The translations under genes and the position numbers were made by a program. From Chlorops oryzae (Eukaryota; Arthropoda; Insecta; Diptera; Chloropidae), in contig CM035808.1 of assembly GCA_020466095.1 (NCBI GenBank), forward strand, positions 49,780,538 through 49,844,537: a stretch of 64,000 nt of DNA, written 5' to 3'. The notes under the pieces are model-generated. The model did not search any database and was not told where the DNA came from. It saw only the letters and a program-made list of their open reading frames with translations. Positions 31,476 to 42,065 of this stretch are shown here, piece after piece. The first letter of the stretch is position 1. Every line of letters starts with the position of its first letter.

Positions 31476-31818
31476 ACTATTAAATGAAAAGGATCGATAT
31501 ATACTGGGCTCTTAACTTTTATTTTGCGTATACTCTATGTACAAGTGTTTGGACAGATTCGCTTCTGCTTTCTTCAGAATTAACCCTGATTCTTAGACAA
31601 TATCTTTGGCTATATGAGCTATATGTATGTATCTTAAAGATTCCTCTGCAAAATACACGCATTTACATAGAAAACATTTTAATTTAAAATAAAATTTGAA
31701 AGAGACAGAAAAAATTTATCATGACTTGAAAATACTATCAAACCTAGCATGCATTGAAACTTTACTTAATTTTAAAAAAATTTTCATCGAGTCCTCAAGA
31801 AATAAATTTTTTATTACA

Positions 31819-33067
31819 ATGGAATTAAAAGACGTGTGTTCCATTTGTTTGGTCACGATGAGCCGCGGAATGGTCCACCGATTAATTCCATGCGGCCATT
31901 TTTTGCACGAAAAGTGTTGGTCCGAAACAAATGACAACCGATGTCCTCTCTGTAGGCAATCCGTACAAGGTTGGTAGCAAGAATAATTAAACATCTGAAT
32001 GTTGATATATGGAGTTTTTTTTAGACAGTGTGGCAGTTGTTCGTCGAAAATACCACAAATATACAGAGCAAGATCGCCAGCGAATTGTGGAAGCTTCGAG
32101 CAGGGGCCAGGATTGGACTGAGCTCGCCAATTCGCTGGGTGTGAATTACAAAACGGCCCATCGATGGGTAACAACCTTGGTGGAAAGGCAGAATAGAGGG
32201 GGAAAGAAACCTCGGATTTTAAATGACGGTGAAATTGAGACGGTTTTAACATGGGTTGAAGAGAGGCCGGATCTTACTCTTAAAACGATGGCTGATAAAA
32301 TCTTCTCACACTTCCAAAAAAGGGTTTGTGTTTCAACAGTGGGTAATATGCTTCATGGCAAAATGTACTCAATTAAAAAGGTACATGTAGAACCAACGAC
32401 CATGAATAATGAAGAGAATAAAAGGAAACGAGCGGCTTACGTTAATCAGCTAAATAATTTGATCAGATTGGGCAAGCAAGTTATATGGGTTGATGAAACC
32501 AATTTCAATTTGTTTTGCCGAAGGACTCAAGGGTGGTCCAGGAAAGGAAGTCGAAGCACGCAACTTCTTCCAGCCTCTAGGGGTCCCAACATACACCTTA
32601 TCGGTGCTATATCAAGCATGGGAGTGGTGAAAATGGACAGGAAGAGAGGGTCTTTCAATGCCTTGTCTGCAAAGGAATGGATGCAGTCTCTTTTAAATAG
32701 GTTGGAGGAAATGGGCAATGATGTATCAAATGTGGTAGTTGTGTGTGACAACGCGCCTTGCCATTCCAGGCTGGAGGAAATTTTTGACACATCTTCTGCT
32801 ACCCTTCTTAGACTAAGCCCGTATTCGCCTATGCTCAATCCAATTGAAACCATCTGGTCTAAGATAAAAAGTTTGGTGAAAGCGCAAATGGCAGTTCCAG
32901 AAGTCAGCCGTCCCAATATGGGAGAACAACGACTGGCATATGTTGAAAACCTAATGGATGAGGCCAAATCCAAGATTACTGTTTCCGACTGTAGCCGTTC
33001 CATACAGCACTCTACTACATTCCATATACCAGCTACAGCTATGGAAGATATGGAAGTTGGACAATAA
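31819..33067 (+). CDS. RING-H2 finger-DDE transposase (predicted spliced fusion)
   Basis: Predicted exons are 31,819-31,969 and 32,025-33,067 (397 aa). Exon 1 begins MELKDVCSIC and encodes a C3H2C3 RING-H2 finger: CSIC, PCGHFLHEKC, RCPLC. Unspliced, it stops at TAG 31,975. A 55-bp GT-AG intron (31,970-32,024, ending TTTTTTTTAG) joins CAA-G to AC-AGT and keeps frame. Exon 2 alone has an ATG at 32,009 (MEFFLDSV), so a 352-aa transposase without the finger is the alternative. It contains a helix-turn-helix (RQRIVEASSRGQDWTELANS, VNYKTAHRWV) and the DDE_3 triad: D in VIWVDETNF, D in VVVCDNAPCH, E in SPMLNPIETIW, with 32 residues between the last two. The stop overlaps an AATAAA at 33,063-33,068. 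No lesions are seen. The fusion is inferred from phase and domain order. Confidence 0.75.
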
Positions 33068-33089
33068 AGCTTTTCTTTTGTTTTTTCTT

Positions 33090-33345
33090 TAACATTACCA
33101 TTACTAATATCTAATATCTAATATTACTTCCATTATTATTATTACTGTTTAAATTACCATCACCATACTTCCATACCATGCTACTATTACTTTTATTATT
33201 ATAACTATTCCTATGCCTCATAATTTTTAATTAACATCCATTATTATTATTACTGTTATCATTAATACTACTGCTACTATTACTTTTATTATTATTACTT
33301 TGTATTACTATTCCTATGCCTCATACTTTTCAATAAACAGATTGA
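33090..33345. repeat. ATT/ACT-rich imperfect microsatellite
   Basis: Repeated ATTATTATTACT, TAATATCTAATATC and TACTATTACTTTTATT words, including a partly duplicated unit (near 33,183-33,220 and 33,270-33,320, both with CTATTCCTATGCCTCATA). It is the 3' flank of the transposase gene within the transposon. Confidence 0.7.
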
Positions 33346-33524
33346 AAAATTTGGAAGCCGAACTCATTATTTTAATTACACCAAGTGAACGTAAAAAACA
33401 AAAGGTTCTGTTAGGTGTTAGTACATAGAAAAATTTGAAAATACTCCTTACACCGTTCTCAAACATGTGACAATGTGCTTTTATAAGATTGTTTTATTGG
33501 GCAAAAAATGCAAAAACAAACTTT

Positions 33525-34250
33525 TCTCAATATACAATTGTTACTTTCTCATTTTCAATACAAAATTCTCATTTTCAATTATGCTTTTCTAAATTTCAAA
33601 TGGAAAGTCCCATTTTTAATTGTTTTGATCTCAATTTCATCTATTCATATTTTCTCATTTTCAATTATTTTGTTCTCAATATCATTTGATTTTTTCTCAT
33701 TTCCAATTGAAAATTCTAATTTTCAATTGTGCTTTTCTAAATTTCAAATGGAAAGTCTCATTTCAATTTGCTCATTTCTCGAATAGAAATGAAAAATATC
33801 ATTTTCAAATAATCTATTCTCAATTTCAAATGAAATTCTCATTTTCAATTGCTCAGTTCTTGATTTCAAATACAAAATCTCATTTCCAAATACCATTTTC
33901 TCAAATTGAGATAGAATTTCTCAATTTCAAATGCCTTTTTCTCGTTTTCAACTCTTCTTTTCTCAAATCCAATTCGAAAACCTCATTTTCAATTGTGTTT
34001 TTCTCAATATCAAATCCAAATTCTCAATTTCAATTGCCCTAGTCTCAATTTCAAGAAGAGTTCTCAATTTCAAATATGTTCTTCTCAATATCAAATGCAA
34101 ATTCTCAATTACAATTGTTCCTTTCTCAATTTTAAATCAAAAATCTCATTTTGTATTGTGTTTTTCCCAATATCAAGTAGAAAGTCTCGATTTCAATTGA
34201 TCTTTTCTCAATATAACTTGCTGAAGTCTCATTTACAGTTGAAAATGGTG
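33525..34250. repeat. Right subterminal short-repeat array
   Basis: About 725 bp of units such as TCTCATTTTCAATTG and TTCTCAATTTCAAATG, the complement of the left array's words. The open frames across it (peptides such as HFQLKILIFN) are translations of the repeats, not genes. It ends at the TIR and TA. Confidence 0.85.
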
Positions 34251-34419
34251 TAGAGGGCGCTGAAGTTAGACGATTTTAAGCAAAACTGCTTTAACAAAAA
34301 AATCGCTCAAGTCGATTCACTAAAAATAATCTGAAAAATTTATTTTTTCGTGAAATTACTTCAAACTTAATTTTTTGACTTCTTCAATATATAAGTAATA
34401 AATAAAAAATAAATTTTAT

Positions 34420-34955
34420 GCAATTCGACATCATAATAGGCCTATTATGATGTCGATTTTAAAATCATAATGAATCATATTATGACACTAGATTTGAGAA
34501 AGTATAAAAAAAAATTTTAAATCAAACAAAACCATGGCATACTACCAGGGTTTGTTATGAATTTCAAAGCGTGCAATAATAAATTTCAAAACGCACGCAT
34601 TTCAAAAAATACAAGGCAAGGTGTGCAATAATAAATTTCAAAATGCACGCATTTCAAAAAATACAAGGCAAATATAAGCAGAGCATACTACGAAGTTGTA
34701 TAATAAAGAATTTCAAATTATGAATCTGTCAAATAAAAACAAAAATTTTCTTCACAAAAAAAAACGTTTTCTTAAATTTAGGTTAAAATCTAGTTTGAAA
34801 TCTTATTGCATAAAATATTGTTCGGCACTCGTGTCGAAACTCAGCTTTTTTCGCACTCGTGGTATTGTAAAACTCGGCTGCGCCTCGTTTTACAATATTT
34901 ACCACTCGTGCAAAAAAAAGCTTCATTTCGACACTTGTATCGAAAATATCTATTA
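34420..34955 (+). repeat. Palindrome-bearing dispersed repeat, copy 2
   Basis: Inverted relative to the copy at 20,598-20,935 and longer. It contains the same 30-bp palindrome at 34,427-34,456, a tandemly repeated TGCAATAATAAATTTCAAAA unit (34,572-34,665), and a block rich in inverted words (TTGTAAAACTCGGCTGCGCC, CGTTTTACAATATT, CGACACTTGTATCG) able to form hairpins. It ends at ATATCTATTA, where a tandem duplication begins. Confidence 0.65.
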
Positions 34956-35690
34956 AGGCAAAGGGGCTTAATGTCATTTTGGTTTTTTGCTTTGAAAAAC
35001 ACAAATTTTTGGTTGGTTATTCAAAAATTACAAAACTTTAATGGAGTAAAAAAAAAATACGGAAAAACGGGTATTGTTTTATTCCTATTTTTAATACCTT
35101 ATATATTCTTCTAATAAGATATGAAAAAATCAGACTTCTATCGAACCAACAATTGAGAAAAAAATCATTTTTCCCATAAGCGTTTTTCTTGATTTATGAA
35201 ACACTTGTTTCAAGCTGTTTCGCAAGAAATTGCCACAAATACATTTTTTCCTTAATAGACTTTAGGTTTGTTGTTTTAACTTTTCAAATATATGAGAAGT
35301 ACATTAAAAATATGCTTTTAGGCAAAGGAGCTTAATATCATTTTGCTTTTCTGCTTGAAAAAGGCACAAATTTTTTTTTCATAGTAAAAAATATCGAAAC
35401 TTTAATGGAGTAAAAAAAAAAAAAAAAATACGGAAAAACGGGTATTTTTTTATTCCTATTTTTAGTACCTTATATATTCCTCTAATAAGTTATGAAAAAA
35501 TCAGACTTGTATCGAACCAACAAATAAAGAAAAATTTAGATTTTAAAAATGTATATTTTCATGATTTATACTAAAGTTTTCTTTGTAAATAAACATTATT
35601 AAATGCAGCCAAAAAGTATGCTTTTCAATATTTATGAAATGTGCATGCATTTATAAGTCTTTACCTTCGTTGTTTTTCGTTGCAATTTTA
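34956..35690. repeat. Tandem duplication of a ~365-bp unit
   Basis: AGGCAAAGGGGCTTAATGTC at 34,956 returns as AGGCAAAGGAGCTTAATATC at 35,321. Both are followed by CTTTAATGGAGTAAAA, ATACGGAAAAACGGGTAT and TCAGACTTNTATCGAACC. The second halves diverge. Confidence 0.7.
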
Positions 35691-36084
35691 GAAAAATGTG
35701 GCTGATTATTGAGTCTTAAGTCCTTGCTTTATCTCTCGTTTTTTTAACAGAACTGTCTGCGAAAAGACTTAAGACGCGAACGTGAAAACAGTAATAAAAA
35801 TCTTACGAAATTAATGGAGGAAATATTATTTTTTGATAAGATCGCATATGTATATACTCTTCTCCCAATTTTTAAGAAATTTTTGGCAAAATATCCATTT
35901 TTATAGCCGAAAATAACTTTGGGTGGTATGGGCGGTGGGTGGTGGGTGGTGGGAGGGGTCAATTTTGATGAAACTTCGAAAATTTCTTAATTAAGCCATA
36001 TTAGGGACTTGTGCCAAATTTCATTGCCCTACGACACTTCTTTCTATTTTTGTCCATCGAATGTATGGGATCGAAGCACTGTGC
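35691..36084. other. GGTGGG-rich repeat fragment and unannotated sequence
   Basis: GGGCGGTGGGTGGTGGGTGG at 35,930, followed by TCAATTTTGATGAAACTTC, recalls the repeat at 2955-3175. ATCGAAGCACTGTGCGTCG near 36,070 recurs inverted near 30,697. No gene is seen. Confidence 0.4.
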
Positions 36085-36092
36085 GTCGTGGC

Positions 36093-38211
36093 CATATAGT
36101 AATATAGGGGACACTTACAACAACAACCGAATTCCGTGGTGAACTAGTGATGCTTTAATTTTTGGAGTATTCACTTCATTTTGTAACTAAACATACTTGC
36201 GATTAAATTTTTTAATGTTTTCTTTCTAATGTAAAACTTTTTTAGTTTTTTATGATAGGTTATGCATTTTTGTACCTTTTTCAATCAGAAGAGCTCCAAA
36301 AATATAAAGTTTATGCCTTGTATTTATCATGATATGGCAAAAGTACTTGAGCCACTGGTTATGTATCGAGCAATTTTAGTTATGATATCACTGAATATTT
36401 CATATCAGCTGTTCTGTAGTGGAATTCAAACTTTTTGAGAATCGGTCATATTCGACGCATAAGTTCTCTGCTTTAGCGTTCCTCAATAATATGAGCAAAA
36501 TCTTATATAATTATTTTTATTTGTATAAAAATAACATATTTTGCTGTTAAAATTTAATGAGTTCTTATGAAAAACCTTTGATTAACACTTATATATATAT
36601 GTATATGATTTTTAACAAAAATTTTAGGTCATGTTACAGGATTATAAAATATTTGTTAGACCGGACAGTGGCGTAGCGAGCCCAACTGGCGCCCGGTGCA
36701 TAATAGATTTTCGGCGCCCCTTCCCTCCACTCACCAACAATATCGTATCGAGGTATCGATATTTTTTAGTGAAAATATTGTAAAATCGTTATTTTTCTCG
36801 AGCTGGAGCATTCTTATGCCACGTTTCCACTTAGTGTTTTATTGAGTGTTTTAGCGATTTTCGTGTTTAAGGCTAAAACAACTAGAATGTTATGCGTTTT
36901 ATCCTACCAAATTTTAACACGTAGACAAGGTGTTTTAGTATAAAACATCATCAAAACGCAACTAAAACGTTAAAGAAGAAAATCAATTTTAAAAACTGTA
37001 CATTTGTTAACAATTGCTTTTGTTTTTTTCAATTATTACGAAAGAAATTCAATTTTTTTCTTAAAATTAAAAAATTACTAGTGGAAACGGTAGTGTTTTA
37101 TTGACATGTTTTACTAAAATATCTAAAAATAAAACATTTATGGAAACATGGCATTAGCGAAAGTCAGATGATTCCGTCAACGAGCTTACGCGTTTTATAC
37201 GTTCGCTTTGGGCTATCAAATCGTAGTGCAAAGCGCGGAAAATTATTTCCATACAAAATTTGACAGTTGGTTTATGAGGGTGCGAGAATATCAGGTTTGC
37301 GCTGTTAAATGAGTACCACCAAAGTTAATATCATGTACGAAATGGCCGAAAGACTTCAGCATATGGCAGATTTCGTGATATATAAACATATAAGCAGGTT
37401 AACTTAAATAAATAAAAATTTTATGGCGATTTCTTGATATATGTTATACATGCATTTTTTACCAATTAAAAAAAATAAGAACTAAGGGCAAATTGATTTA
37501 AATCAAAACAAAAGAATTCATTCTTAAGGCACATTTAGAGAGACCGCTTCAAGTGAGCAGTTCATTTCTGTTGCTTTTTCTTTCTTCGGATTTTCCCGAA
37601 TCATCGTATTGGCATAGCAAGCCCGGTGTTCCTTCACCGCGATGTGAATGCGGACTGAAAATCCATGTTTGTGCGTACATGGCTTGTACCGTGTGTGTCG
37701 GAGGATTTATCGATAAATTTTATGGATTTGTGCAAATGCTCGTATACTGTATTTGAGCCTTTACTCCTCGTAACACAAAGACATCGATGTCCGGGTTTAG
37801 ATTGGGAAACAATGTTTCGGAAACATTTTTCAACACTAGCTTCTTTACATGGGAAAGAATGAGAGATCAAAATAATTGTTTCCGCAACATTTTTTCCCAA
37901 TCTAAGCCCGGACACCGATGTCTTTGTGTTAAGGTGTTAATACGTTAAGGTGTTGTTTAACAATAAACAAATCCGAAAAAGAAATGGTAAATTTTTCATT
38001 TTTTCTTTAGGATCATTTGGCGCCCCCCTACGAGTAGCGCCCGGTGCATGATAGACCCCATGGCCCCCCCTCGCTACGCCACTGAGACCGGAACCGGAAT
38101 TTTCAGGGGGCGTGCTACGTTTTTGATATTTCCATAATAATGCATGCACAGGGGGCCTACTTCAATTCAACACACACGTTTTTTGCCAAGTGCCATCTAT
38201 AGTTCTATATG
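36093..38211. mobile_element. CATATAG-family element with nested hAT insertion
   Basis: Ends CATATAGTAATATAG and CTATAGTTCTATATG, flanked by GTCGTGGC at 36,085-36,092 and 38,212-38,219. Without the hAT insert it is about 692 bp, matching the uninterrupted copy at 52,838-53,524 over its length (GGGGACACTTACAACAACAA through GTTTTTTGCCAAGTGCCATC). Non-coding. Confidence 0.9.
36666..38084. mobile_element. hAT element (1419 bp) inside the CATATAG element
   Basis: Termini CAGTGGCGTAGCGAG/CTCGCTACGCCACTG, with similar G/C-rich subterminal stretches (GCGCCCGGTGCATRATAGA). The duplication AGACCGGA lies at 36,658-36,665 and 38,085-38,092. The copy at 52.8 kb has the undivided site (AGGCCGGAACCGG). No transposase can be read. 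An inner hairpin with arms of about 55 bp lies at 37,777-37,931 (ACAAAGACATCGATGTCCGG and its complement). Confidence 0.93.
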
Positions 38212-38348
38212 GTCGTGGCTCTTTGGTGAGTACGCTCGTAAAATTCCTCTTCCAGTGATCGAAGCACCGTTCATATTGATCGATATTTCTGATATTGCAA
38301 TATTGGGTTTCGATATAGACTCTTCCAGAACATCTTGCATAAGTCTTA

Positions 38349-38742
38349 AGGTAGAAACACTCACACACTGCGGCGCACTGCGTGGCATGGCATAGGATAG
38401 AGAAATTTTGTGTAAACAGTGAAGCACACCAATAGGCTGTTTGTTTCATATAATATATTAATTTTCTCTATATTGTTTATGGTTTGGCAAAACTTATGGT
38501 TTCCTCTGTGCAACAAATAACAAGTGAAATGAATTTGAACTGGCTGCTTTGCGAGTAATGGATGCAATTTTCCAAACAATAGCAATACATCTGTAAAATT
38601 AGCACAGAAATCTAAATTCTATAGAACGCTATGCCATGTCATGCTATGCTAATTTTTGACTGTTCGCTTTTATGCATTTTAATGTATTTTGATTTCTATG
38701 TGACAGATGGCACTGCGGCGTAGTGCGTGAGTGTTTTTACCT
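38349..38742. mobile_element. MITE with TTA duplication, Harbinger-like (394 bp)
   Basis: Inverted ends AGGTAGAAACACTCACACAC and, complemented, AGGTAAAAACACTCACGCAC, continuing into CGGCG. TTA flanks at 38,346-38,348 and 38,743-38,745. TWA duplications are typical of PIF/Harbinger. Non-coding. Confidence 0.8.
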
Positions 38743-39129
38743 TTACTTTGACATTTACTTGCAAGTGCACCTACAGCGCTGCTACTACTGTTGTTCTTGT
38801 GGTTTTATGTAAAAGCTCTTGACGTGTGTTGTTGTTGTTGTTGCCAGCCAGCGATCGAGCTGCAAATGTGCTTAACCTTGAGATGCAGTTGTTGTTGTTC
38901 TGAACGTAGGTCAGTGTTCGAAGACGTTAAACTTTTCGCGCATAGCTTATGCAGTTGCTTTATAATTTGATGACTCGTCAGGTCGTGCCCTTCATTCTTT
39001 TCACATGCACGCCTGCGCCTATCGTTGTCGTCGAGCTTTTAATTTTGCTGAGTCTTAGCACTTCTGCTTGTTTGAGAAACATTTCAGGGTGCTCAGTGAC
39101 GGGGAAAAGAGCGGACATACAAGCATTAA
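38743..39129. other. Spacer with TTG microsatellites
   Basis: Runs of GTT/TTG at 38,827-38,842 and 38,888-38,899. Otherwise no feature is supported. Confidence 0.5.
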
Positions 39130-39857
39130 GGGGACCTTCTGGTCTAGAATTTTTTGAAAATTGTTTTTTTTTTTATATATTTCGGAGGAATAGACTTTTA
39201 AGAATATGCTGGCAAAGTTTCGTGAAGATATTGACAATATTTGTTTTGCTACAGCCTTTTTAGAAGGTGGAGACAGCAGGCAGCGCGCTTGATCAAAGCA
39301 ACTTTGAACGCGTTTATCTCAAAACCACTTTTTTGACCTGGTGTGAATGAAAACAAAAAAACCATCGAACCGATTTGTCTGGAATTTTTATATGTTATTC
39401 ATAACATCAATGGCTATGGCCCGAACTAGAACCGAATTTTTATTTCAAGAACTTCATATTTTTTCATAAAAAAAATGGTCAAAAAAAGGGGAGTTTTTGA
39501 TGGTTGAAATAAAAAATTGCGCCATTTTGTCAATTAAAAAAAAATTTTTCTTATTCTAGTTCCTGCCATAGCCGCATTCATTCTGATTAATAACATATTA
39601 TTATTTTTTTTTTCGATTACCAGAACTGCCAAAATCTTTCACACCACGGAGGTACTTTTTCAAAGAGGGTCCACTTCAACGCCATTTTTAAAATACCAAA
39701 AAAAAAAAAAAAAAATTACAACAAAATTTTTTATTTTTTGTCAATAAAGAATATAATAAGCCTGCATACTTAGAAAATCGTTTTTTATTTGGCTTAATAC
39801 CAAAAAAAAAATCATGAAAATACCCTAAATTTTCGTGCTCTAGACCAGAAGGTCCCC
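39130..39857. mobile_element. TIR element with TTAA (or TA) target (728 bp)
   Basis: GGGGACCTTCTGGTCTAGA at the left is inverted at the right (TCTAGACCAGAAGGTCCCC), with TTAA at 39,126-39,129 and 39,858-39,861. TTAA suggests a piggyBac-type target; because the site is palindromic a TA target is equally possible. The interior is A/T-tract-rich and non-coding. Confidence 0.75.
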
Positions 39858-40674
39858 TTAATTGTTTGAGTCCAAGCGTGACGCACAACAGTTGCTCCTA
39901 GGTTGGACCACTGCTCTCGGGCAAACCCTGAATTAAATTCCAATTTCGGACTTTGGAAAAAGTGATTTAAGTCGAACCTAGAAGTCCCTAACTTTTCAGT
40001 CAAAAGTCGAGAGTAAAAATAAGTGGACCGGTATTTGCCTTAGTATTCCATCCTAGAAACAACTGGTAGAATCAGTCAAACGATTAATTTAGATTAAAGC
40101 ATAAAGAAATGTTTGAAAAAAAATATATATATATATGTATATGTATACATAATTTAAAGTAATATATTTTTCAATAATAATTCCGCTCTCAAAGTTTCGC
40201 ATGTTTGAGACTCACACGCAAATTTGTTTTCAATCGCCAGTTCATATAGTGCGTTCAATGGCAAGTATTACAGTATGGGAAAGCCTGTCAAAATGCTATA
40301 TGCTCCAAATGGTGTGGTTAAGTTGAGTAAAAATCAGCTGACTGTCAAAAATAAGTCGAAGAATTTGCGATTTTTAAACATGCCATACATTATAGTATGA
40401 CCCTTTTTTAGGTAAAAATTAAAGTTGCAAACAACAATGTAGAGATGTTCCTTCATTTTAGAGTACACTTGAGCATCTGCGACCCTCGCAAATCAGTATT
40501 CAATATTGCATTTAAATTGAACGATTTCGTCAGCGATGCTCAAATACTCTAAGCACAAAGCTTTTATCGATACTGAACCGAGTACTCAAAAGAATTCTTA
40601 AAACAAAAAAAAACCAAATAAAAAGCAATAATAATTGTTTTTAGCAAGATTATTTCGACATTAAAGGAATTTAT
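39858..40674. other. Unannotated sequence with an AT microsatellite
   Basis: (AT)n at about 40,124-40,137. No gene, RNA or paired termini are recognised. Confidence 0.4.
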
Positions 40675-42057
40675 TAGTGTCCGACTAGGGCTGCCAGATT
40701 TGAAACACCACATAAAAGTACATCCCGCAAAAAAATAAAGTACAAGGAGGAAAAAAAGAGTACAATTTTAGTTTTTCATTTATTATGAAATTAAAAAAAA
40801 AAGAAACAAATTAATTCTTTTTAAAACGTAAAATGTCGTAAAAAAAAGCCCCTTTTTTTTTTTAGCTATTTTTATATTTCCTTGTTTTAAACGGGTGTGA
40901 TCACCAAAATTTTCCGGTGTGTTTCCGATGTGAACACAAATATTTACACGTTGGGACCGAATACACACCAAACCATGTCTACAGACACGTTATGCACGTC
41001 TATATCTTGCGAAATGCAAAAAAGTAAGTACTCACATGCAATTCAGAACCGGATACCAGTTTTTATGGATTTCAACAAGAACTGGAACGATATACTGTAG
41101 ATGAAGACATTTGCACTTACCGTCGATAATATGGAGAATTTGATGATATTTGCTTAAAAATTTTCGAAATTCTTGCTCCTTTTACGTTTTCTTCTCTGCT
41201 TATATAGAATGGGAGAAGTTTTTTTCAAATCCGCAGCGAAAAATTCCTCGGGAATATTTAAAATCGGACGGTGTTTGATAAAGCAGAACCAAAATAAAAT
41301 ATAAAAATAACAACCTTTTTTTGGGCCATTTTCAAAATTTGTTTGGCCTTTTTTAGCCTTTTTTTGAGCTTATCTAGCCAGTTTTCATTCGTAAGAGTTG
41401 GCATGACTGGCTTTGCCACTTGCATCGTTTTCGAGCTACCAGACATCACAAAAAATGTTGATACCAGCCGAAAAAAAATTTTCCCCAAAATGTATAGTAC
41501 CTTTTCAGAAAAACAGTACAAAAAGAGTACGAAGCCAGAAAAAGAGTACATTTGCGTACTTTTTTGGAGTTTGTAAATTCAAAAGTACTTCTTGCAGAAA
41601 AAAGTACATGTACTCTTAAAAAAAGTACGAATGGCAGCCCTATGTCCGACCGAAGGTGGATTTTTAGCCGAAGCCAAAGCCGAACAATCGGCAGAGTTGA
41701 AGACTTCGGCCGAAGACCGAAGGCCGAAGCCGAATGCAAAACATTTTACAGTAAGGAAACAAAATCAGTCTTTATTCATTTGACAAGCACAAAAAAAAAC
41801 CGCTCAATTTTTCTCTAAATTCTTTCGCTTTAGTCGCCCACAAAGTGTGAATTTACGGCAATAATTCACTAGTGTAAAAGGTCTCAATGAAGCAATTGAA
41901 AATCTATCGTGACTTTTTTACTTCCATTAAAATGCAAAAATATTCGGCTAAAATATTCGGCTAAAATATTCGGCTTTTTCCAGCCGAAGCCGAAGATTAA
42001 GAATTGGCCGATTATGCCGATTACCGAAGCCCAAGCCGAACCTTCGGTCGGACACTA
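40675..42057. mobile_element. hAT-type element with CGAAG-rich ends, hosting another hAT
   Basis: Ends TAGTGTCCGAC.CGAAGG (interrupted on the left) and CCTTCGGTCGGACACTA. GAATTTAT flanks at 40,667-40,674 and 42,058-42,065. Subterminal GCCGAAGCCGAAG repeats occupy both sides. Without the nested insert it is about 420 bp. A left-end fragment of the same family is at 44,136-44,232. Confidence 0.9.
40686..41642. mobile_element. hAT-type element (957 bp) nested 11 bp inside the previous one
   Basis: TAGGGCTGCCA and TGGCAGCCCTA termini, with TGTCCGAC at 40,678-40,685 and 41,643-41,650. The TAGGG terminus and 8-bp duplication fit hAT. Subterminal AAAAGTACA words occur on both sides. Weak open frames (41,258-41,551, minus; 40,897-41,100, plus) show nothing I can name. 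Confidence 0.9.
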
Positions 42058-42065
42058 GAATTTAT

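Larger units (their letters stand above)
30844..34250 (+). mobile_element. 3.4-kb Tc1/mariner-superfamily transposon with RING-H2/DDE gene and repeat-array ends
   Basis: A 24-bp perfect terminal inverted repeat starting CACCATTTTCAACTGTAAAT, with TA at 30,842-30,843 and 34,251-34,252. The gene sits in the middle. Between each terminus and the gene lie several hundred bp of degenerate short repeats, mirror-oriented on the two sides. The TA target and DDE_3-type protein place it in the IS630-Tc1-mariner superfamily, but structure and domain content are unlike the standard Tc1 or mariner families. Confidence 0.9.

Noticed and set aside
33489..34253. Overlapping plus-strand frames with HFQ/FNF-rich peptides
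   Set aside because: They translate the degenerate subterminal repeat array and show repeat periodicity rather than protein features.
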